From Nanobdellota archaeon (GTDB lineage: Archaea; Nanoarchaeota; Nanoarchaeia; Woesearchaeales; GW2011-AR9), in contig NZBF01000018.1 in assembly GCA_002687775.1 (NCBI GenBank), positions 34,917 to 98,916 on the forward strand: a stretch of 64,000 nucleotides of DNA. The letters run 5' to 3'. The position numbers and the translations under genes are program-made. Shown here one piece after another: positions 44,071 to 53,046 of this stretch. Below the pieces are notes generated by a model, which did no database searches, was not told the DNA's origin, and worked only from the letters and a program-made list of their open reading frames with translations. Each line of letters starts with the position of its first letter. Position 1 is the stretch's first letter.

Positions 44071-45462
44071 TCAATTTATCTTTCTTGCTGGACTTCCAAC
44101 AACTTTCGAATGTGCTTCAACGTCGCGAATGACAACCGTTCCAGCTCCAACAATGGCATGTTCATGTATTGTAATGTCAGGAATAGTCACAGCACCAGTT
44201 CCGAGAAATGCACCCCTCTTAATATGAACTCTGCCTGAGGTATGACAACCAGGACTGATAGCCACATAATCTTCAATGATATTATCATGGTCAATTGTTG
44301 CACCTGTGTTAATAATAACACCATTACCTATTTTTGCATTATGAGTAATAACGGCCCGGGCAGCAATAAAAATACCTTCCGCGAGTTGTACAGATTCTGA
44401 GACTTGTGCAGATGGATGAATTATGTTTACCAATGAAAAGTTATGTTGTTTTACCAATCGATGACAGTGTTCAGCGAATCCTTTGTCTGACGTTGAAATG
44501 AAAAATTTATCAACACCTTCAGGAACCAATTCAGGAAATCTGTCCATTCCACCTAATACAGGAATTCCTCTCACCGTCGTATTATGTAATGAGGTATCAT
44601 CATCAATAAACCCAACAACGTTGTACAATGCAAATTGTTCAATGACATCTAAAACAACGCCTGCATGACCGTCCAGTCGTGCACCAAAGAGAACTATTTT
44701 TGGTTTATCAGCCACTGGTGAGTCTTTCATTAAGATTTTTGGTAATGAACGTTCAGGAACATTCTTGTTTAATTCTAATAAATGAGGAGCTTCCTGTGTT
44801 AACAGATGAATAATCTCTTTCACTGAAAATATTCTTCCACCATGATACAACCTACGATAAATTTCTTCCATTAATTCAATGTCTGCTTTCACATCTACAG
44901 TTAACCGTATGTGAGGATGATTCAAGTATGGATCGACTTCCATGACATTAATTTTGAAATACTTTGGCTGTTTCAAGTAAGATGTCATGTACTCACTTAA
45001 ATTTGGATCTAATGCTAAATCATGTGCTTTCTTTAAGCATGAAAGGGAAATTACTTCACAATTCACTCCCAATGGTAATTGCTCAATTTTTGAAAAGTCA
45101 GCACCGGTCTGTAAATGACTTTCAATCAATTTATCAATATGTTCAGCATCGGTTAATGGGTTGTCACCAGTGACCCGGACGACAACATCTAGTTGATACA
45201 TTTCGGCAGCACCGATAAACCTTCCCATGACGTCTTCTTCTGAACCTTTGAAGAATTTAATATTATTTCGTAATGCTGCTTGTTCAAGAATTGCATCGTC
45301 TGGATGAGTTGACGTACACAAAACAATCTCCTGTGCATGCTTAGACGTTTTCATTCTTTCAATGAGGTGGTCAATCATTGGCTTTCCTACTATGGGTAAA
45401 AGTGCCTTCTGCGGCAACCGTTCAGATTTCATCCGACATGCGATTAATATTCCAACTCTCAT
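44071..45462 (-). CDS. CMP-sugar synthetase (NeuA/SpsF-like) fused to PglD-like acetyltransferase
   Basis: A 463-residue fusion. Residues 1-240: cytidylyltransferase with CRMKSERLPQKALLP and VTGDNPLTD. Residues 255-345: PglD Rossmann domain (IVLFGARLDGHAG). Residues 346-463: beta-helix acyltransferase with the catalytic His in TIDHDNIIEDYV (H392) and a complete C-terminal VVIRDV coil. It could N- or O-acylate a nonulosonic acid or its precursor and activate it with CMP. It overlaps the NeuB-like gene before it by 4 bases. The gene at 9647 is a shortened relative. Confidence 0.87.
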   Translation of the reverse strand: MRVGILIACRMKSERLPQKALLPIVGKPMIDHLIERMKTSKHAQEIVLCTSTHPDDAILEQAALRNNIKFFKGSEEDVMGRFIGAAEMYQLDVVVRVTGDNPLTDAEHIDKLIESHLQTGADFSKIEQLPLGVNCEVISLSCLKKAHDLALDPNLSEYMTSYLKQPKYFKINVMEVDPYLNHPHIRLTVDVKADIELMEEIYRRLYHGGRIFSVKEIIHLLTQEAPHLLELNKNVPERSLPKILMKDSPVADKPKIVLFGARLDGHAGVVLDVIEQFALYNVVGFIDDDTSLHNTTVRGIPVLGGMDRFPELVPEGVDKFFISTSDKGFAEHCHRLVKQHNFSLVNIIHPSAQVSESVQLAEGIFIAARAVITHNAKIGNGVIINTGATIDHDNIIEDYVAISPGCHTSGRVHIKRGAFLGTGAVTIPDITIHEHAIVGAGTVVIRDVEAHSKVVGSPARKIN

Positions 45463-46478
45463 TGTACGTGCCTCTCAGTAATGTTTTGATGTTGACTAAT
45501 ATATAATTTGGCTTGCTTGCCTAAAATTCTATTGATATCCATGGGTCGTAATCCCTTGCTTGCTCGTTTAAATGATAGATGTTCTCTAGAAATAGTTGTT
45601 CCTTCTTCAATGTTATGTTTCGCGACAATCGTTTTTTTCATCCAATCACGATATTTTTGTTCGGCTGGTGAAAATGTAGCAGGTGGCGTTGGTGATCCTA
45701 ATGATTTTTCAATGTCTCGAAGATTTTGGACGATGTCTCGCAGGGTGTCGGGATTCACCGAAGATTCATAGTCAATTCCTTTTAAATCTCTGTTTAATGT
45801 GAAATGTTTTTCAATAACCTGTGCGCCAACGAATGGAGTTAGCAGCGGAATAACTTTACTGATAAATGTTTCTCCCTCAGTATGATCAAGAATGCCAATG
45901 GGAAGATTGAATGCCATTTTCAACGTCTTAACGTAATTGAAATGAATTTCATTCAATTTTGTTGGGAATGCTTGGAATCCATGCATTAAAATAATATTAT
46001 TATGATATTTATTGATAATCTGAATAGCCTTTCCTATTTCATCCATAGTGGTAGCGCCGACTCCAAGAAATGTTGGTTTGTTGAGTTGCGCAACTTTCTC
46101 AATTAGTTCAGGGTTTGTTAAATCTGCTGAATGAATTTTTACAGCGTCAACGTCCAGTTGTGCAATAAGATTTGCAGACGGTTCATCATAAGCATCAGTA
46201 ATAAATGGAATATTCTTTTCTCTTGCATATTGTCTTAATTCTTTCCATTGTTCTTCCGTGAAAACAAGTTGTTGCAAAATGGGGTAAGTTTCATGGTGAG
46301 GTACCATGTGTTCATCTTTATCCACGACTTGAAATTTAACAGCGTCAGCATTAGCTTCAACAGCAACCAGGATCATTTGTTTTGCCACTTGAAGATTTCC
46401 TTCGTGTGCTGAAGCAACTTCGGCAATGAAGAAAGTAGGTTGATTGTTTCCAATTGTTTTATTTCCTATTGTGATCAT
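45459..46478 (-). CDS. NeuB-like nonulosonate synthase, divergent copy
   Basis: A 339-residue PEP-condensing enzyme with a C-terminal SAF domain. The barrel is recognisable: FFIAEVASAHEGN, DAVKFQVVD, AVKIHSADL, LGVGATTM, GILDHTEG, VIEKHFTLNRD. Compared with copy 2 (46475-47521), SSG/SNYP positions are changed: HSADLTNPEL for DSGNLNHPQ, MHGFQAFPT for HCTSNYPPS. This probably means a different sugar acceptor. ATG 46478 overlaps the previous stop (ATGA); the TTG at 46490 is less likely. Confidence 0.88.
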   Translation of the reverse strand: MITIGNKTIGNNQPTFFIAEVASAHEGNLQVAKQMILVAVEANADAVKFQVVDKDEHMVPHHETYPILQQLVFTEEQWKELRQYAREKNIPFITDAYDEPSANLIAQLDVDAVKIHSADLTNPELIEKVAQLNKPTFLGVGATTMDEIGKAIQIINKYHNNIILMHGFQAFPTKLNEIHFNYVKTLKMAFNLPIGILDHTEGETFISKVIPLLTPFVGAQVIEKHFTLNRDLKGIDYESSVNPDTLRDIVQNLRDIEKSLGSPTPPATFSPAEQKYRDWMKKTIVAKHNIEEGTTISREHLSFKRASKGLRPMDINRILGKQAKLYISQHQNITERHVQ

Positions 46479-47521
46479 ATTTGACTCCAAGCAATAGTAC
46501 TGTCAGCAGGAATATTCTGTTGAGCAATCCTACCTACAACTAAATCTTTGAATTTGGGAGGTATACCATTACCCGGACGTTTGATAGAAAGCATTTCCTG
46601 AGTAATAGTTGCTCCTTTGGGAATATCTATTATGGTAACCACACTTCTTCGTAAACTATCTGCTACTCCTTTTTCAGCTTCAACTGGTTGTTTTTCTGAA
46701 GATCCCATGGCTTGATCAATCATTTTGAATCCTTTGACTAAATCAATTACTTCCTGCGGTTCCAAACTGGCTAAATGATCTGGTCCTTTTGCATTCCTAT
46801 CAAGAGTGAAATGTTTTTCTATAATGCAGGCACCATGACCTACAGCAGCTAGGCTGACTGGTAAGCCAGGAGTGTGGTCTGAATATCCAATAGGAATGTT
46901 AAATTGATATCTAAGTGTTTTCATTGCTTTTAGGTTTACATCTAAAGGAGATGGTGGATAATTGGAAGTACAATGCAGAAGTATTAGTTGTTTGTTCCCA
47001 GTGCTATAAATTGCTTTCACTGCTTCATCTATTTCTCCGATAGTCGCCATACCTGTTGACAAGATAATTGGTTTACTTTTAGACGCTATGTGTTTCAAAT
47101 GTTGAGGATGATTTAAATTACCAGAATCTATTTTGAATGCTTTTACTCCAAGTTTATCAAGTAAATCTGTGCTTTCATTGTCAAACGGAGTGCTTAGAAA
47201 CATGATTCCTTTTTGTTCGCAATAATTGAAAAGTTCAACGTGCATTTGCTCATTAATTTCCAAACGTCGAATCATCTCAGCATAATTACCATCGGTTCCA
47301 TCTCCTACTTTCTGGTATTCTGCTTTTTCAAGATTTTGAACTAGAAGTTTGTCTGTTTTGAAACTTTGAAATTTAACACAATCAGCTCCTGCTTCGACCG
47401 CAACATCAATAAGTTGTTTAGCTTTGTTTATGTCACCGTCATGATTAACTCCAGCTTCTGCAATGAAGAATGTTGGTTGGTTTGGTCCTATTAACTTGTC
47501 TCCTATTTTTACTGGTTGCAT
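46475..47521 (-). CDS. neuB: NeuB-like N-acetylneuraminate/nonulosonate synthase
   Basis: A 348-residue enzyme that would condense PEP with a hexosamine-derived sugar to give a nine-carbon acid. FFIAEAGVNHDGD, DCVKFQSFKTDKL, FKIDSGNLNHP, ILSTGMATIGEI, LLHCTSNYP, GYSDHTPG and IIEKHFTLDRNAKGPDH are canonical. A SAF domain (about 285-348) follows. Promoter 23 bp upstream; the second NeuB and the NeuA-PglD fusion follow with 4-base overlaps. Confidence 0.93.
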   Translation of the reverse strand: MQPVKIGDKLIGPNQPTFFIAEAGVNHDGDINKAKQLIDVAVEAGADCVKFQSFKTDKLLVQNLEKAEYQKVGDGTDGNYAEMIRRLEINEQMHVELFNYCEQKGIMFLSTPFDNESTDLLDKLGVKAFKIDSGNLNHPQHLKHIASKSKPIILSTGMATIGEIDEAVKAIYSTGNKQLILLHCTSNYPPSPLDVNLKAMKTLRYQFNIPIGYSDHTPGLPVSLAAVGHGACIIEKHFTLDRNAKGPDHLASLEPQEVIDLVKGFKMIDQAMGSSEKQPVEAEKGVADSLRRSVVTIIDIPKGATITQEMLSIKRPGNGIPPKFKDLVVGRIAQQNIPADSTIAWSQI

Positions 47522-47543
47522 AGAAAATATTCTGTTTGAAATG

Positions 47544-47560
47544 GTTTAAATAGTTTATGG
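47544..47560 (-). promoter_or_regulatory. Promoter of the NeuB-NeuB-NeuA operon
   Basis: Minus-strand CCATAAAC, one base, ATTTAAAC, ending 23 bp before the ATG. A 19-bp stretch (plus strand 47546-47564) is identical to 48485-48503 in the DapA-like promoter. Confidence 0.68.
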
Positions 47561-47561
47561 A

Positions 47562-48461
47562 TTAACGAGCTAAGTACCACAAAGCAGCACGGTGAATAAG
47601 TTCCGCAGTCTCATCAGTGTAAGTAGGATGAGGTTCTTTCATTGTTGGATTTCCAAAATGGAATCGTTGCGCCATTGCACATTGCAAAGCCGAAGCACCG
47701 TCAATAGGTTGACCATTAGTATCCTTGCCATAATAAAGTGTATTTAGTAAACTGTTCATATCCTGCTGTAATTCTTTCGCATGATCAAAATGTCCAATTC
47801 TGAGTTCATGCGGAATTGCTACTAATCTATCTGGAGCAAAGTTCGCCATTGCATTAATTCCACCAATTGCCCCAAGCTGTAGTCCGGCCAGCAGTGAAAC
47901 ATCGTCACCTGCATACACAGGTTTTCCAGTTGCTACCACGCGTTTGAAATAATCATCATTTCCCTCTGTTCTCAAATCAATAGTTGCTTTCGCTGCAATC
48001 ACTCTGGGTAGTACCATGATATCTTCTATTCTTTGTAATCTCTTTTCCCCATTACCCAAAGTGTAAGCTATAAGGGGTGCTCCCTCCTCATTGAGTTGCC
48101 GAAAATAGTCCACTTGTTCATCTGGAGTCATGCCAGCACACTTGACAACAGCAGCGTCTGCCTGGATAGTTTGAGAATGACGTAACATTTCACGGGAATA
48201 ACTTTCATCCGTTCCATCACCAATGCCAACATACAGAGGAACCCTCCCATCTACAAAGCCAGAAACTAATTCGGTTAATGTTTTGTTTTCACGAATGTCA
48301 AATAATTCTGACTGACCACTAGTTGTTAATGCAAATATGCCTGCAATTCCATTGTCCAATGCAGTATCAACTTGGCGGAAAACAGCATCATAATTGTACT
48401 TCCCATCTTCAGTAAGAAACGGCATTAATGGGAGAATTATTCCTTCCGGGGTTGCGGTCAT
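47562..48461 (-). CDS. DapA/NanA-family aldolase-like enzyme
   Basis: A 299-residue TIM-barrel protein. GIILPLMPFLTEDGKYNYDAVFRQVD starts the fold, FALTTSGQSELF replaces the usual TTGE, LIAYTLGN provides the Tyr and IAAKAT the Schiff-base Lys. Members are dihydrodipicolinate synthase, N-acetylneuraminate lyase and other pyruvate aldolases. Next to NeuB genes a pyruvate-dependent step on a keto acid or sugar is likely, though lysine biosynthesis cannot be excluded. Its stop codon lies inside the upstream promoter element of the NeuB operon. Confidence 0.75.
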   Translation of the reverse strand: MTATPEGIILPLMPFLTEDGKYNYDAVFRQVDTALDNGIAGIFALTTSGQSELFDIRENKTLTELVSGFVDGRVPLYVGIGDGTDESYSREMLRHSQTIQADAAVVKCAGMTPDEQVDYFRQLNEEGAPLIAYTLGNGEKRLQRIEDIMVLPRVIAAKATIDLRTEGNDDYFKRVVATGKPVYAGDDVSLLAGLQLGAIGGINAMANFAPDRLVAIPHELRIGHFDHAKELQQDMNSLLNTLYYGKDTNGQPIDGASALQCAMAQRFHFGNPTMKEPHPTYTDETAELIHRAALWYLAR

Positions 48462-48482
48462 GAGTATTCATGTACGTCTTTA

Positions 48483-48499
48483 CCTTAAATAGTTTATGG
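48483..48499 (-). promoter_or_regulatory. Promoter of the DapA-like gene
   Basis: Minus-strand CCATAAAC, one base, ATTTAAGG, ending 22 bp before the ATG at 48461. It shares 19 identical bases with the NeuB operon promoter. Confidence 0.68.
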
Positions 48500-48512
48500 A
48501 TTAGTACACAGT

Positions 48513-48529
48513 TCAACAACTATTATAAA
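48513..48529 (+). promoter_or_regulatory. Promoter of the GT4 at 48552
   Basis: TCAACAAC, one base, ATTATAAA, ending 23 bp before the ATG at 48552. Confidence 0.65.
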
Positions 48530-48551
48530 CACATTCCTGAATGGTCTGATT

Positions 48552-49556
48552 ATGAACATACTACTACTCTCACATGGATTCCTTCCAGGACATAAAGAAG
48601 CTACTAAAATAACGATTACAGAGTTCAAAAGGCAATTAGTTGAAGAGGGACATAATGTGGTATTAATTGCAGAAAGAAGCATTTCTGAGACTATTAAGAA
48701 AGTAAAAAAAGTGCAGGAAGAACTAGGTGCCGAATTTGATATAGTGCACGGTTTTTCAGCTGCACCCATCATTGTCATGAAAACAATGCTGGTGAAGAAA
48801 AACACATCACCAAAGGCTAAGACCATTCACACTCTGAAATCATATTCCAAGAATTTGTTTGGTGGCTTAGGAACATCTTTTCTCTTAAATATGGTCGACG
48901 TTGTCACCGTTTCAACTGAAATATTCAGGAAACGTCTTATTCACAGAGGTTGTTTACCCAGTAAAATCAAAGTCATTCGTTCCCATATTGATTTACGCAA
49001 ATTTTTGCCATTGGATAAAAACATTCTGAAACATAATTATGGGTTGAGTGGAAAAATTGTACTGTACTATGGAAGTTTGCACGAAAATAAAGGACCTCAG
49101 TTTCTTGCGGAAGCCATGGACGGTGTAGATGCTACATTACTGTTAGCTCCCAGGCACAAAGTAAGTGAAGAATTTCAAGAGTTGTTAGATGAAAGTGTCA
49201 TAGTAATTACTGAGGATATTGATGTAACTGAATATGTCAACATGGCTGATGTTCTTGTCTTACCATATAAAAACATGAAAGGAACGGAGGGCAATCCATC
49301 CTGTTTACTTGAAGCTATGGCGTGCAAGACACCGGTCATCACCTCGGACTTGCCAGAATTACTAGAAATTGTTTCACCTGAGAAAGATGTATTAATGACT
49401 TCACCAGGAGATGTTACTCATTTAAGGCGACAGATTCAGCGAGTATTGACAGATACTGAATTGAAAACAAAAATGGTTACCAATTCATTTGAAAAAACAA
49501 AAGAGTTTGATGTTCGCAAGGTGACGAAAGGTTTTTTAAGTGTGTATGAGTCATAA
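48552..49556 (+). CDS. GT4-family glycosyltransferase
   Basis: A 334-residue GT-B enzyme. LLSHGFLPGHKEATKITITEFKRQL is the N-terminal loop, LYYGSLHENKGPQFLAEAM the C-terminal start, and GTEGNPSCLLEAMACKTPVITSD contains the E-x7-E-like motif. Leaderless start. A DMT-type transporter follows 5 bases later. Confidence 0.88.
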   Translation: MNILLLSHGFLPGHKEATKITITEFKRQLVEEGHNVVLIAERSISETIKKVKKVQEELGAEFDIVHGFSAAPIIVMKTMLVKKNTSPKAKTIHTLKSYSKNLFGGLGTSFLLNMVDVVTVSTEIFRKRLIHRGCLPSKIKVIRSHIDLRKFLPLDKNILKHNYGLSGKIVLYYGSLHENKGPQFLAEAMDGVDATLLLAPRHKVSEEFQELLDESVIVITEDIDVTEYVNMADVLVLPYKNMKGTEGNPSCLLEAMACKTPVITSDLPELLEIVSPEKDVLMTSPGDVTHLRRQIQRVLTDTELKTKMVTNSFEKTKEFDVRKVTKGFLSVYES

Positions 49557-49561
49557 CATGC

Positions 49562-50425
49562 ATGATCTGGTATCTGTGGGCACTATTGGGAGCTGTTTTC
49601 AGTGCAAGTTACTATACATGGACAAAAAAGTTATTAAAGGAGGTAAATCAATATATTCTTGCTGCTGGAACTTTTCTGTCAACTTTTATCATTCTGCAAC
49701 TTTTCGCTTTAACGCGTGATGTTCCTCAAATATCTGGTCGATTCTATTTCGGAGTCTTTGGTGGTGTTTTTGTTAATGTCATTGCAGTTACGTTAGTGTA
49801 CAAAGCATTGAAACATACAGATTTATCTTTGGCCATGCCGATAATTTCTTTCACTCCAGCATTTACCTTGTTAACGTCTTTTGTTCTATTAGGTGAATTC
49901 CCAACATTGTTTGGCTTAGCTGGCATTTTACTGATTGTCATTGGCTCATACGTACTCAACATTTCGCATGACGGAGAACCATTTTTGAAACCCATTCAAC
50001 ACATCTTTAAAACTAGGGGAACGGTATACATGCTCATAGTAGCTTTTTTGTATAGTTTTGGAATTAATTTTGATAAAATAGTAGTAATCAATTCCGATTC
50101 TGTCTTTGGGTACTCATTCATTCCACTTGGATTAGGATTATCTTTCTTGGTAATATCATTAATACAAAAATTGCCACTCATTGAAACCGTCAGAAAACAT
50201 GGATTGAAAATTGTCGGTGCCGGTGCTATATTGGGGTTAACGGCAGTTTCCGTCAATATTGCATTAACTCAGCAAATTGTTCCCTATGTTATTTCAATTA
50301 AGAGAATGAGTGTTCTCTTTGGAGTTTTATTTGGAGGCTTCTTTTTCCATGAAAAGAACATGAGTCACCGTGTGCTTGGTGCATTAATAATGTTAAGTGG
50401 GATGATTGTGATTATAATGTTTTAG
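49562..50425 (+). CDS. EamA/DMT-family transporter
   Basis: A 287-residue protein with ten hydrophobic segments in two repeats. YLWALLGAVFSASYYTWTKKLL opens the first and LLGEFPTLFGLAGILLIVIGSYVL closes it; FFFHEKNMSHRVLGALIMLSGMIVII closes the second. This is the EamA drug/metabolite transporter fold. Beside a glycosyltransferase it may move a polyprenyl-linked aminosugar or a nucleotide sugar, as ArnE/F and some DMT proteins do. It ends in TAG, 9 bases before the convergent gene. Confidence 0.83.
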   Translation: MIWYLWALLGAVFSASYYTWTKKLLKEVNQYILAAGTFLSTFIILQLFALTRDVPQISGRFYFGVFGGVFVNVIAVTLVYKALKHTDLSLAMPIISFTPAFTLLTSFVLLGEFPTLFGLAGILLIVIGSYVLNISHDGEPFLKPIQHIFKTRGTVYMLIVAFLYSFGINFDKIVVINSDSVFGYSFIPLGLGLSFLVISLIQKLPLIETVRKHGLKIVGAGAILGLTAVSVNIALTQQIVPYVISIKRMSVLFGVLFGGFFFHEKNMSHRVLGALIMLSGMIVIIMF

Positions 50426-50434
50426 AATTTACTT

Positions 50435-51715
50435 TCAATACCTATTCTTCATAAAATACTCAAACGTTTCATTCGTGATTGTTCGAAAATCAATATCAGG
50501 GTCTTCTGTTCTTATTTTCTTTGCATTGAATGATTGTACTAAATGTTCAAACATATCCATTTGCCATTCCAATTCTTCGGGTGGTTGCTGTTTTCTTCTG
50601 TCAAAAAGAATTTGAGGATCATTGTGTAAGTAAAATGTTATTGTTGGTTTTGGGAACAGTGATAAGAGAAATTTCTTTAACTTCAAAGGCACATTGGTCA
50701 TAAGCAAAATATCACTGCAATACCTATCTGTGATAATTATTTTCTTTTTTCTTTTTGGGAATATAATAAAGAGATAACGAAGTAATAAATCTAAAGTGTA
50801 GAATGGGGCTGCGAGAGTGTATGCTAATTTTGCTTTATCTTTATTCGCAATCTTTATTTTCTTTGCTTTAACTTTCTTTGTTTCCTTCTTTTTGTATATA
50901 TTTGCAATTTTTTTAATTGGAAGTAAATTACCTTTACCACGTCCAGTGTAAATGAGTTCGACATTGCGATTGTTCATTTCCAAAACTTTTCTTAATTCTT
51001 CTGCGTTCCATGATTTGCCGGAACCGTCAGGACCAATGAATGAAATAAGAGGATAATTATTACCAAATCGTTTCCATTTGAGCCAGCGAAAAAAGATATT
51101 GATGAATGTTTTTACATTTTTTTTGCTTTTAAAAATATAATAAAAAACGAATCTGTGTGGGCGGAATGTAAAATTGTTTTTTTGAATATTTCTAATAACT
51201 CTTTTTGCTAATTTTTTGTTGAAAATTCTTATGAGGTTTTTTGAAATGTACTCCCTATCCAAATCTTTCTTTAATAATTTTGTAATCTTCTCTTGATACT
51301 TTTTCTTGAAATAACGCTTACCTAGAATAGAGTGGCAAATGTACATAATAAATTTGTCCTCATTTGAAAGAGTGTAGAAGTAACTCTGCACGTTCCTTCT
51401 TTCTAAAACTGTTTCATCCAAGTAAGCCATGTCGTTCCAATGGATACCAGATACTTGAATATCAATACCTATCTTTTTTCGTAACTTAGGAAAATATTTT
51501 CCGAATCCTTTATGCTGTAAAGAAAACTGTTGCGAGTATTCGGTGAATCCATTATCAAGTAAAATAGTTCGCATTCTGTCAAAATCTTTCTTACTTACTA
51601 CCAAATCTATGTCAGTTCCGGGCTTAGAATCATTTAACAGAAATTCATAATTACGTAAGATAGCATAATCTATTTCACTGAATAGTTCAAATATTTTTTT
51701 TATTTCCTTTTTCAT
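50435..51715 (-). CDS. Nucleotidyltransferase-like domain fused to a thymidylate-kinase-like P-loop domain, copy 2
   Basis: A 426-residue paralogue of the gene at 35093. Residues 1-110 carry the nucleotidyltransferase pattern GTDIDLVVSKKDFDRM (33-48), and residues 224-420 the kinase-like fold with GPDGSGKSW (228-236), ITDRYCSDIL and the FYLHNDPQILFDRRK lid. The frame is open 53 codons upstream, but that part is antisense to nothing useful and lies inside the flippase gene; ATG 51715 overlaps the flippase stop by 4 bases. Copy 2 keeps a clearer D-x-D nucleotidyltransferase motif than copy 1. Confidence 0.68.
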   Translation of the reverse strand: MKKEIKKIFELFSEIDYAILRNYEFLLNDSKPGTDIDLVVSKKDFDRMRTILLDNGFTEYSQQFSLQHKGFGKYFPKLRKKIGIDIQVSGIHWNDMAYLDETVLERRNVQSYFYTLSNEDKFIMYICHSILGKRYFKKKYQEKITKLLKKDLDREYISKNLIRIFNKKLAKRVIRNIQKNNFTFRPHRFVFYYIFKSKKNVKTFINIFFRWLKWKRFGNNYPLISFIGPDGSGKSWNAEELRKVLEMNNRNVELIYTGRGKGNLLPIKKIANIYKKKETKKVKAKKIKIANKDKAKLAYTLAAPFYTLDLLLRYLFIIFPKRKKKIIITDRYCSDILLMTNVPLKLKKFLLSLFPKPTITFYLHNDPQILFDRRKQQPPEELEWQMDMFEHLVQSFNAKKIRTEDPDIDFRTITNETFEYFMKNRY

Positions 51716-52974
51716 TGTAAAGATTTTTTCACTAATAAAACTGAAAAGATGAATACTAAGATATAACTCATCGTTGTTGCAATTGCAGCACCAGTAATAC
51801 CATACATTGGAATTAACACAATATTTACAATGGTGTTTAAAGCTGCAGCAACCCCAATAATTCCAGTTACCCAAATGGGTTTACCAGCAGCAGTGATTAT
51901 GCTATTAGTGATTGATGCAATGAGAAAAAACGCAGTGCCAATTAATATTATTTGAAATGCTAAGGTACCTGAAGCGTACACAGAACCAAAAAGGAGAGTA
52001 ATTATAGGTTTTGCGAAAATAACGAGGATGGAGATGATAATGAAAAGGATAAGTGCACCATAAGAGTATAATATTTTAAGTCCATGGAATATTTTCTTGT
52101 GTTCCTTCCTTGCAATTACTTCAGAAGCAAATGGGTAAATAACAGCTGTTGCAGATTTTCCAATGAACAGTAACAATAATGCTGAAGGGAGTACAACGTT
52201 GTAAATACCAACTTGGTCAAGTGTTGAGTAATAAGTAAGGAGTAATGTGTCAATGTAACCAATAACTTTCCCACCAATACCTGTGAAAATGACAGGGATG
52301 CCGAAAGTAAAAAGTTGTTTACTAACATCTTTTGAATTGCTTATTTTGTATTTTTGAAAGGGAAATGATTTCACTGCGTAAGCGATGAAGATGACAAACA
52401 AAATTGAAGAAATCAATGCAAATGCCCAGATTGGTGCAAATAAGCCAAAACCTACCCACAGAAAAATAAGTATTAAAATAAGTACAATAGTATTCTTGAA
52501 GAGTTCTACTAAAGCGTAGAGTTTCATTCTTTGAAATCCTTGGAAAATATTTTTGATGTTGGTAAACAAAATGGATGTGACTACGTAAATAATAAACAAG
52601 TAGATTATTTTCACTGCACGGGGATCTTTGAAGTAATTTGTTGCAAGGTAATTTGCTGAGAGTAGGAAAATTAAAGTGAAGATAAGTGAACTGAGTAATT
52701 GGTAGAAAAAAACAGTCATTACCGCGGACTTGATTTTACTAAATTTTTCCTCAACTTTCCATTTTGGGATGAATCGCACTAATGCCTTACCTAATCCTAA
52801 ATCTCTAAAAAAGAGAAAGAATATGAAGAAGGTAAAAACTGAATAAAATAGGCCATATTCTGCCGGAGTGAGTGATCTGGCAAGTACAATCCTAGTAATA
52901 TACGCTGCTATCGCTGCAAAGATATTGAAGATAAAAACAATTGAAATACTCTTAATAAGACGTTCTTTGTACAT
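51712..52974 (-). CDS. Wzx-like polysaccharide flippase (MOP superfamily)
   Basis: A 420-residue protein with about twelve hydrophobic segments. IAAYITRIVLARSLTPAEYGLFYSVFTFF at the N-terminus is a strong RfbX/Wzx signature, and FTFGIPVIFTGIGGKVIGYIDTLLLTYYSTLDQVGIYNVV marks the second half. It would flip the lipid-linked oligosaccharide to the outer face for STT3. Promoter 23 bp upstream; coupled to the kinase fusion. Confidence 0.88.
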   Translation of the reverse strand: MYKERLIKSISIVFIFNIFAAIAAYITRIVLARSLTPAEYGLFYSVFTFFIFFLFFRDLGLGKALVRFIPKWKVEEKFSKIKSAVMTVFFYQLLSSLIFTLIFLLSANYLATNYFKDPRAVKIIYLFIIYVVTSILFTNIKNIFQGFQRMKLYALVELFKNTIVLILILIFLWVGFGLFAPIWAFALISSILFVIFIAYAVKSFPFQKYKISNSKDVSKQLFTFGIPVIFTGIGGKVIGYIDTLLLTYYSTLDQVGIYNVVLPSALLLLFIGKSATAVIYPFASEVIARKEHKKIFHGLKILYSYGALILFIIISILVIFAKPIITLLFGSVYASGTLAFQIILIGTAFFLIASITNSIITAAGKPIWVTGIIGVAAALNTIVNIVLIPMYGITGAAIATTMSYILVFIFSVLLVKKSLQ

Positions 52975-52996
52975 TAAGAGAAATTGAAGAAAAGAG

Positions 52997-53013
52997 TTTA
53001 TTTAGGTTGTGAA
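52997..53013 (-). promoter_or_regulatory. Promoter of the flippase operon
   Basis: Minus-strand TTCACAAC, one base, TAAATAAA, ending 23 bp before the ATG at 52974. The octamer is identical to those at 9608 and 10693. Confidence 0.68.
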
Positions 53014-53046
53014 TTATTGCGGGTTACTTAACCAGAAACATGAATA

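Noticed and set aside
47562..48461. Naming the DapA-like gene dapA or nanA
   Set aside because: Fold residues are visible but the family covers many substrates; the gene context alone does not decide.
51716..51874. 53-codon N-terminal extension of the second kinase fusion
   Set aside because: It is an out-of-frame reading of the flippase gene, rich in Cys and Trp; ATG 51715 gives the usual 4-base overlap.
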